Origin: Chryseomonas sp014190935
GTDB taxonomy: Bacteria; Pseudomonadota; Gammaproteobacteria; Pseudomonadales; Pseudomonadaceae
Length of the DNA stretch: 64,000 nucleotides
Reading direction: 5' to 3'
NCBI RefSeq assembly: GCF_014190935.1
Contig: NZ_JACHVV010000001.1
Coordinates: 62,001 to 126,000 of the forward strand
Shown here: positions 59,355-64,000 of the stretch, piece by piece
Layout of the letters: each line of letters starts with the position of its first letter
How positions within the stretch are numbered: position 1 is the first letter of the stretch
The notes under the pieces: model-generated
Seen by the model: the letters and a program-made list of their open reading frames with translations, nothing else
Database searches by the model: none
What the model was told of the DNA's origin: nothing
Position numbers and translations under genes: made by a program

Positions 59355-59984
59355 ATGATCCTGACCCTCGGCCATTCCAATCATCCGCTGGCGCGCTATG
59401 TCGAGCTGCTGCAGGCGCAGGGGGTGACGGCGGTGGCCGATGTGCGCTCCCAACCCTACAGCCGCCATGTACCCCAGTATTGCCGCGAGGCCTTGCGCGA
59501 CGGCCTGGCCGCGGCGGGGATCGTCTATGTATTCCTGGGGCGGGAGCTGGGGGCACGCAGTCCGGATGCGGCGCACTATCAGGATGGGCAGGTGCGCTAT
59601 GACCGCCTGGCCGCCAGCGCGCTGTTCCAGCAGGGATTGCTGCGGCTGGAGCAGGGCCAGGCACGCTGGCGCATCGCCCTGCTGTGCGCCGAGCGCGATC
59701 CCCTGACCTGTCATCGTGGCCTGCTGGTGGCGCCCTGCCTGGTGCAGCGGGGCCTGGCGGTCACCCATATCCACCCGGACGGTCGGCTGGAAAGCCAGGC
59801 CGAGCTGGAAGACCGGCTGTTGGCCGCGAGCGATCTGGCGGACGGCGACCTGTTCAGTTCGCGCGAGGAACGGCTGAAGCGGGCCTATGCCCGCCACGGC
59901 TGGGGCGAGGTGCCTAGCGCTCCACCGGCTCGCGCTTCTTCCACCAGCCGGCGAACAGGCCGACCGGATAGATCGTCACCATGA
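59355..59984 (+). CDS. DUF488-family protein
   Basis: 209-aa protein with the DUF488 signatures TLGHSNHPLARYVELLQ, VADVRSQPYSRHVPQY and LLCAERDPLTCHRGLLVA (conserved Cys and His). The last 23 codons run antisense across the 3' end of the next gene, an overlap of 71 bp, and look unlike the rest (Pro/Ser/Arg rich), so the natural end of the domain is near HGWGEV. Confidence 0.8.
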   Translation: MILTLGHSNHPLARYVELLQAQGVTAVADVRSQPYSRHVPQYCREALRDGLAAAGIVYVFLGRELGARSPDAAHYQDGQVRYDRLAASALFQQGLLRLEQGQARWRIALLCAERDPLTCHRGLLVAPCLVQRGLAVTHIHPDGRLESQAELEDRLLAASDLADGDLFSSREERLKRAYARHGWGEVPSAPPARASSTSRRTGRPDRSSP

Positions 59985-60120
59985 TGGCGAACACCACCCA
60001 GGTGCGCCAGGACCAGGCCGACAGCACGAAGCCCTGGGAAAAGCCCACCAGCAGATAGCAGGCCGCGGTGACCAGCAGGATGCTGCCGAGGGCGCTGCCG
60101 AAGCGGGGTCTTGGGGTCAT
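59914..60120 (-). CDS. Small inner-membrane protein (68 aa)
   Basis: Two predicted helices, GSALGSILLVTAACYLLVGFS and TWVVFAIMVTIYPVGLFAGW, with a basic C-terminal WWKKREPVER. ATG at 60120 selected over a 105-aa frame whose first part has no hydrophobic or conserved character. Its 3' end overlaps the DUF488 gene by 71 bp in convergent orientation. No function known. Confidence 0.6.
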   Translation of the reverse strand: MTPRPRFGSALGSILLVTAACYLLVGFSQGFVLSAWSWRTWVVFAIMVTIYPVGLFAGWWKKREPVER

Positions 60121-60214
60121 GGCGGTTCCAGGTCGGGCAAGGGAAGGCGTTCCTTTTAAGCCAGCGCCCTGCGCCTGGCAATGCCTGCGATTGCAACCTG
60201 GTGTTTGTGCTCGG

Positions 60215-61036
60215 TCAGGGCTTGAAGGCACCGATGAAGATGCTCGGATCGACGCGCACGTCGTTGAGGCTGACGTTCCAGTGCAGGTGCGGGCCGGTCG
60301 CGCGCCCGGTGCTGCCGACGCGCCCGACCACGCCGCCGCGGGGCACCTCCTGGCCGACCTGGACGTCGATGCGCGAGAGGTGGCAGAACATGCTGATCAG
60401 CCCCTGGCCGTGGTCGACGAACACCGTCTTGCCATTGAAGAAATAGTCGCCCACCAGGACCACCTTGCCGGCGGCGGGGGCCTTGACCGGGGTGCCAGCG
60501 GGTACCGCGAAGTCCAGGCCGGAATGTGGATTGCGCTCCTGGCCATTGAAGAAGCGGCGCAGGCCGAAGGGACTGGAGAGCGGGCCGTCCACCGGCTTGT
60601 CGAGCAGCAGGTTGCTGGGCTGGTTGGCTGAAAACAGCCGGTAGGCGGCTTGCTGTTCGGCAAGTTCGCGCTCGAAGCGCTTGAGGTCCTCCGGATTGGG
60701 CGTGACCTGGCGCTGGTTCTTCAGGGTGATGCGCTGCTCGGCATAGTGGCGGCTGCCGACCGTGAAGGCCTGGGGTGCGGCGCCAGCGACGTCCAGCGGC
60801 TGGCGACCCGCGGCGGTGCCCAGGGGGATGCCGACGATGGCCACCCAGCCGTTGCCGTCCTTGACCACCAGTACCGGCTTGCCCAGGTAGCGCACTCGCG
60901 GCGGCGCCTCGCCCGGGATCGGCACCACGGCGACGCCGCCCGGCACGGGCTTGTCCAGCAGCCGTTGCAGGTAGGTACCGGCATGGGCGGGCAGGGCGAG
61001 GAACAGGCAGCAGAGCAGGGGCAGCAGGCGGGACAT
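60215..61036 (-). CDS. Periplasmic M23 (LytM) metallopeptidase
   Basis: 273-aa protein with a signal peptide (MSRLLPLLCCLFLALPAHA) and a C-terminal LytM domain. Zinc ligands are visible in NPHSGLDF and HLHWN; FVDHGQGLISMFCHLSRIDV carries the third catalytic region. It therefore looks like an active peptidoglycan endopeptidase rather than an EnvC-type inactive activator. ATG at 61036 preferred over an in-frame TTG at 61048. Confidence 0.9.
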   Translation of the reverse strand: MSRLLPLLCCLFLALPAHAGTYLQRLLDKPVPGGVAVVPIPGEAPPRVRYLGKPVLVVKDGNGWVAIVGIPLGTAAGRQPLDVAGAAPQAFTVGSRHYAEQRITLKNQRQVTPNPEDLKRFERELAEQQAAYRLFSANQPSNLLLDKPVDGPLSSPFGLRRFFNGQERNPHSGLDFAVPAGTPVKAPAAGKVVLVGDYFFNGKTVFVDHGQGLISMFCHLSRIDVQVGQEVPRGGVVGRVGSTGRATGPHLHWNVSLNDVRVDPSIFIGAFKP

Positions 61037-61109
61037 GGGGTTTTCCAACGGCGAAAACGCCCATGCTGGAGCAGGTGAGGGTCACAGGGCAAGGCGCCCG
61101 GACCCTCTT

Positions 61110-61297
61110 AGAGCCTATTCAAAGTCTGCTGCGCGTCGGCCAAACCGCGTTGAAAATGCCCTGGGTCGCCAGCCCGGTCGGAATGCTCATTTACCACCCG
61201 TAAACTCGAGCGCGAGTCCGATCCGCTTCCTCAGGCATTTTCGTGGGGCCGCCTAGGCCTTGTTTGTCTTTAGCTCGCGAGCCTTTGAACAGCCTCT
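61110..61297. repeat. Palindromic intergenic element, copy 3 (188 bp)
   Basis: Begins AGAGCCTATTCAAAGTCTGC and ends GCCTTTGAACAGCCTCT. Left arm is almost identical to copy 1. The right arm has an extra GGGGCCGCCTAGG (61245-61257), the reverse complement of the extra left-arm module of copy 2. Its right end lies 3 bases from the stop of the next (minus-strand) gene. Confidence 0.9.
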
Positions 61298-61300
61298 AAG

Positions 61301-62407
61301 TCAGTTGGGCACGATCTTGTAGAGCACGGTTTCCAGGGCCGGCTTCTGCTTGGGATCGAAGAAGCTCATCTCGGGGATGCGCGAATCCGTGACATAGACG
61401 GTGCCATCCGGACCGCGGCCGAAGGTGTCCGGCCAGATCAGCTTCTTGTCCTGCACCAGGGTGGTGAGCTGGCCGTTCTCGCGGATCTTCACCGCATGGT
61501 CCTCCACCGCGCTGACATAGAGGCGCCCTTGCGGGTCCATCAGCAGGCCATCGGCCGGACCGTTCTCGCCGACCTTTTCCACCTTGGCCGGCAGGCTGGC
61601 GAGTTCGTCGCCCTGCAGCGCCGCGGTGGGAATGCGGTAGAGGGTATTGCCCTTGACCGCCTGCCAGTAGAGGTAGTCGCCGGCCGGGGAGAGGGCGATG
61701 CCGTCGGCGGAGAATTCCACGCCACGGCCATCCGGACGCACCAGCGGCTCGCCATCGGCCTTGACCTTGACGCCCTTCTCGGCCTGGGTGCTCGGATCGC
61801 CATCCAGGGCGCGCCGCGCCTTGCCGCTCTCCAGATCCAGCACCACCAGGGCGCCACGGGCACCGGAGTCGGTGATATAGGCATGGCGGCCATCCGGGCT
61901 GAATCTCACGTCGTTGAGGTAGCTGCCCTGGGGTGCCACGCTCTCGTCCAGCGCATAGACCTTGCTCACCTGGTTGCTGGCCAGGTCGATCTTGACCAGC
62001 TTGGGTGCGCCCGGCACCACCAGGGCCTGGGCCGGAGCGCCCGGGTCGATCACCCAGAGACTGCCACGACCGTCGGCCACCACGGATTGCACGCAGACCC
62101 AGTGATTGCCCGGGGTCAGCTCGTCGCGCTTGGCATTGCGCCAGCCGTTCCAGGCGGGGTCCGGATAGGGCACCAGGCTGCCGTCGGGCTTGAGTTCGGC
62201 CACCGACACCGCACTGTCTTCGGTCCAGCGCGGGAAGTTGACGAAGATCCGCCCGTTCTCGCTGACGGTCACGCCGGTGACCTGGTGATCGAAGCTGGCG
62301 ACCTTTTCCAGTTTGGCGCTGGATTCGGCGGCCAGGGCGACCGGCGCCAGGGGCAGGGCGGCCAGCAGGGTGGCCAGGGCGAGGCGGGAGAGGGCAGGTC
62401 TGGGCAT
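61301..62407 (-). CDS. Secreted Yellow/MRJP-family beta-propeller protein
   Basis: 368-aa protein with a signal peptide ending VALA. Patterns FVNFPRWTEDSAVSVAEL, YPDPAWNGWRN, VCVQSVVADGRGSLWVIDPG and TDTFGRGPDGTVYVTDSR-type segments mark the major royal jelly / Yellow family, related to SMP-30/gluconolactonase propellers. Substrate unknown; bacterial members are sometimes annotated L-dopachrome tautomerase-like. Followed on its 3' side by the palindromic element. Confidence 0.85.
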   Translation of the reverse strand: MPRPALSRLALATLLAALPLAPVALAAESSAKLEKVASFDHQVTGVTVSENGRIFVNFPRWTEDSAVSVAELKPDGSLVPYPDPAWNGWRNAKRDELTPGNHWVCVQSVVADGRGSLWVIDPGAPAQALVVPGAPKLVKIDLASNQVSKVYALDESVAPQGSYLNDVRFSPDGRHAYITDSGARGALVVLDLESGKARRALDGDPSTQAEKGVKVKADGEPLVRPDGRGVEFSADGIALSPAGDYLYWQAVKGNTLYRIPTAALQGDELASLPAKVEKVGENGPADGLLMDPQGRLYVSAVEDHAVKIRENGQLTTLVQDKKLIWPDTFGRGPDGTVYVTDSRIPEMSFFDPKQKPALETVLYKIVPN

Positions 62408-62572
62408 GGCAGTGGTCCTTGTAGAGGGTGACCGGACACTCCGGTGCTACAGGTACGACTGCGCCGGTCGCGGCGAAGGTCGCCAGGGCCGACGACTGGC
62501 CAGGCGTGCGGCCGCAGGGGAACGCGACCGGGAATACCGGAGTCCTCCTTGAAACCTCAACAGGAGAAAACC

Positions 62573-62827
62573 ATGCCACGTCTAGTCGCCAGCAGCCTGG
62601 CCCTGGTTACCCTGAGCGCGCTGCTCGCCGGTTGTGATAAAACGCCGGAGACGCCGCCACCCCAGCGCAGCGAGGTGGTGCAAAAGAGCGCGCCGGGTAG
62701 TGATCCGGCGACCCAGTCGCCCGGCCGCACGGTCGAGCAGACCCACAAGGACCTGCTGGCGCCAAGGGCGCCGGACACTGCCAATCCGTCCCAGGCGACG
62801 CCGCAGGGGACGGAACGGGCGCAGTAG
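62573..62827 (+). CDS. Small proline-rich lipoprotein (84 aa)
   Basis: Lipobox LAGC with C21 after a typical leader, then a low-complexity, Pro/Gln/Thr-rich mature part with no predicted fold. CAGGAGAAAA lies before the ATG. It may be a spacer-type lipoprotein; no function can be proposed. Confidence 0.7.
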   Translation: MPRLVASSLALVTLSALLAGCDKTPETPPPQRSEVVQKSAPGSDPATQSPGRTVEQTHKDLLAPRAPDTANPSQATPQGTERAQ

Positions 62828-62830
62828 GTC

Positions 62831-63868
62831 TCAGCTCGCCGGTACACCCTTCTGCCAGACGTCCCAGTGTTCGACGATCTCCTGTACCAGCGGATTGCCG
62901 GTGCGATAGAGATTTTCCAGCGCCGGGGCGAAGCCGCCCTGCTTGGCGTAGTCGAGCAGGTTGTCGACTTCGGAAGCGCCCTTGGCCGGGCGGTCGAAAT
63001 CGGAACCGGCACGGACCACCGCCAGGCGTTGCAGATCCACCTTGCCCAGGCGGCTGGCGCGCAGCAGCGCTTCGTAGGTGGCATTGTCTTCCTGCTGGGT
63101 GGTGCAGTAGCGGCCCTGGCCGTCGGTGACCAGGCGGGTCCATTCCTCGGCCCGTTCGGACAGGCGGGTGCCGGAATACCAGGTGTCGCCGGCTAGGGTG
63201 TCGCAACGGGTCACCACCGGCGGCTGGTTGGCCGGGGCGTAGTCGTAGGTCTGGCGCCAGGCCTTGGATTCCGCGCTTTCGGTCAGCTCGGCCTGGCGCG
63301 ACAGGGCATAGGCCTTGTCTCTCAGCCGCACATTGAGTTCGAACACCTCGGTCTTGTAGTCCAGCGGCGGTTTCTCGCCAGGCCCCCGGGTGTTGATGCC
63401 CAGGTAGCCGGTGGGCCAGTCCTTGGGCACGTCGCGGGGATCGAGTTCCCACTGGATACCGAAGTCCACCAGGTAGCGCGCCCAGGCGGTGGTGCCCAGG
63501 GTGCCTTCCTTGGGACTGATCCCGGCGATGCCGGCGACCAGGAAGTAGGTGTGCTTGAGATCGAACCTGGGCGACAGGGTCAGCGCCAGGGTCGAGGCGG
63601 CGGCGTTGGCATGCCCCATTCCGGTGGTCATCAGGCACACCCGTGCCTCATTGCAGAGCACATCGGGATAGTCGGCGGAGAGGCCGTCGACGGCGACCTT
63701 GTGGGTGAGCTTGAGGCGATCGATCCAGGTCTGGGCCTCGGGGGCGAACATCGCCACGAGCATGACCTTGGGTTGCAGCGGCGCGGCGGGCGGGGTCGCG
63801 GCCTGGGCCGCGCCGGCCAGCAGGGCGGTGGTGAGGGGGAACAGGGAAGCGCGCAGAAGGGAATGCAT
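62831..63868 (-). CDS. Purine nucleoside permease family protein
   Basis: 345-aa exported protein with signal peptide (TTALLAGAAQAATPP). Motifs YFLVAGIAGISPKEGTLGTTAWARYLVD, TRCDTLAGDTWYSGTRLSE, TTQQEDNATYEAL and the RAGSDFDRPAKG segment define the NUP family (eukaryotic-type purine nucleoside permease, related to nucleoside phosphorylases). A periplasmic enzyme role is more plausible than transport since there are no membrane helices besides the signal. Confidence 0.88.
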   Translation of the reverse strand: MHSLLRASLFPLTTALLAGAAQAATPPAAPLQPKVMLVAMFAPEAQTWIDRLKLTHKVAVDGLSADYPDVLCNEARVCLMTTGMGHANAAASTLALTLSPRFDLKHTYFLVAGIAGISPKEGTLGTTAWARYLVDFGIQWELDPRDVPKDWPTGYLGINTRGPGEKPPLDYKTEVFELNVRLRDKAYALSRQAELTESAESKAWRQTYDYAPANQPPVVTRCDTLAGDTWYSGTRLSERAEEWTRLVTDGQGRYCTTQQEDNATYEALLRASRLGKVDLQRLAVVRAGSDFDRPAKGASEVDNLLDYAKQGGFAPALENLYRTGNPLVQEIVEHWDVWQKGVPAS

Positions 63869-63921
63869 GGAGGGCCTCGGTAGGGGGAAATCCTGACCGA
63901 GGGTTCAAGATGCATGCCACC

Positions 63922-63951
63922 ATCGGTCCGGGTTGGACCGATCAGTCCAAC
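63922..63951. promoter_or_regulatory. Overlapping inverted repeats upstream of the permease-family gene
   Basis: ATCGGTCC/GGACCGAT (63922-63942, 5-nt loop) and GTTGGAC/GTCCAAC (63932-63951, 6-nt spacer) share the central GGACCGAT, so only one can form at a time. The second has TetR-type operator symmetry. Located about 55 bp upstream of the minus-strand gene. Confidence 0.55.
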
Positions 63952-64000
63952 AGAGACAGAGTGGTGGGTTCTTGGTGATTGTCCAGTACCCGCACGGCCA

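Noticed and set aside
1..64000. tRNA, rRNA, riboswitch or prophage genes
   Set aside because: No cloverleaf-like sequence, rRNA stretch, known riboswitch core, integrase or phage structural gene was recognised on reading both strands.

Overview
The window is 64 kb of high-GC chromosome from a gammaproteobacterium of the genus Pseudomonas in the broad sense. Gene content and order match two blocks known from P. aeruginosa and relatives: topA-sulA-lexA-psrA-nagZ-mtiP-mfd-gap-sthA-lolCDE-comEC-lpxK-kdsB-murB, and suhB-trmJ-isc-ndk-rlmN-pilF-rodZ-ispG-hisS-bamB-der-leuA. The blocks are joined through a cytochrome bc1-sspAB segment that normally lies elsewhere. Species cannot be fixed from sequence reading alone; the P. 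oryzihabitans/psychrotolerans lineage is a reasonable guess. I see no rRNA, tRNA, prophage, transposase or CRISPR array. Almost all of it is core genome.

Layout. 1-12.6 kb: 3' end of topA, two small conserved genes, the SOS genes sulA and lexA with a clear LexA box, psrA behind a perfect palindromic operator, nagZ and mtiP (cell-wall and methylthioadenosine recycling), mfd, an NAD(P)-glyceraldehyde-3-phosphate dehydrogenase and sthA. 12.6-20.1 kb: a repeat patch, a glycerophosphodiesterase/PilZ group, the lipoprotein exporter lolCDE and comEC. 20.3-27.3 kb: a tightly overlapping ten-gene run exbB-exbD-lpxK-trm112-kdsB-ptp-murB-petA-petB-petC, in which the bc1 complex is translationally coupled to murB. 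27.3-36.3 kb: sspAB, suhB, trmJ, the complete isc iron-sulfur operon with an IscR-type promoter site, and ndk. 36.4-45.1 kb: rlmN, pilF, rodZ, ispG, hisS, a YfgM-like protein, bamB and der. 45.5-55.4 kb: methionine aminotransferase and omega-amidase (methionine salvage), a second cysteine desulfurase divergent from a DecR-like Lrp regulator, an aldo/keto reductase, a MASE1-PAS-GGDEF-EAL protein and leuA with a possible leader peptide. 55.7-63.9 kb: small exported proteins, a large repeat island, GST, an MscS-type channel, and a group of envelope or secreted proteins (M23 peptidase, Yellow/MRJP-like protein, lipoprotein, purine nucleoside permease family).

The most unusual non-coding signal is a three-copy, about 175-190 bp imperfect palindrome (5016, 20090, 61110) with matching ends. 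Each copy sits directly on or beside a stop codon, and a 13-nt module occurs in the left arm of one copy and, as its reverse complement, in the right arm of another. Four or five further short repeat families form patches at 12.7, 45.2, 49.2 and 56.2-56.9 kb, the last containing a tandem duplication of about 285 bp. No unambiguous new multi-gene system was found; the strongest leads are the palindromic element, the murB-coupled divergent bc1 complex, the leuA upstream ORF and the DecR/cysteine desulfurase pair.
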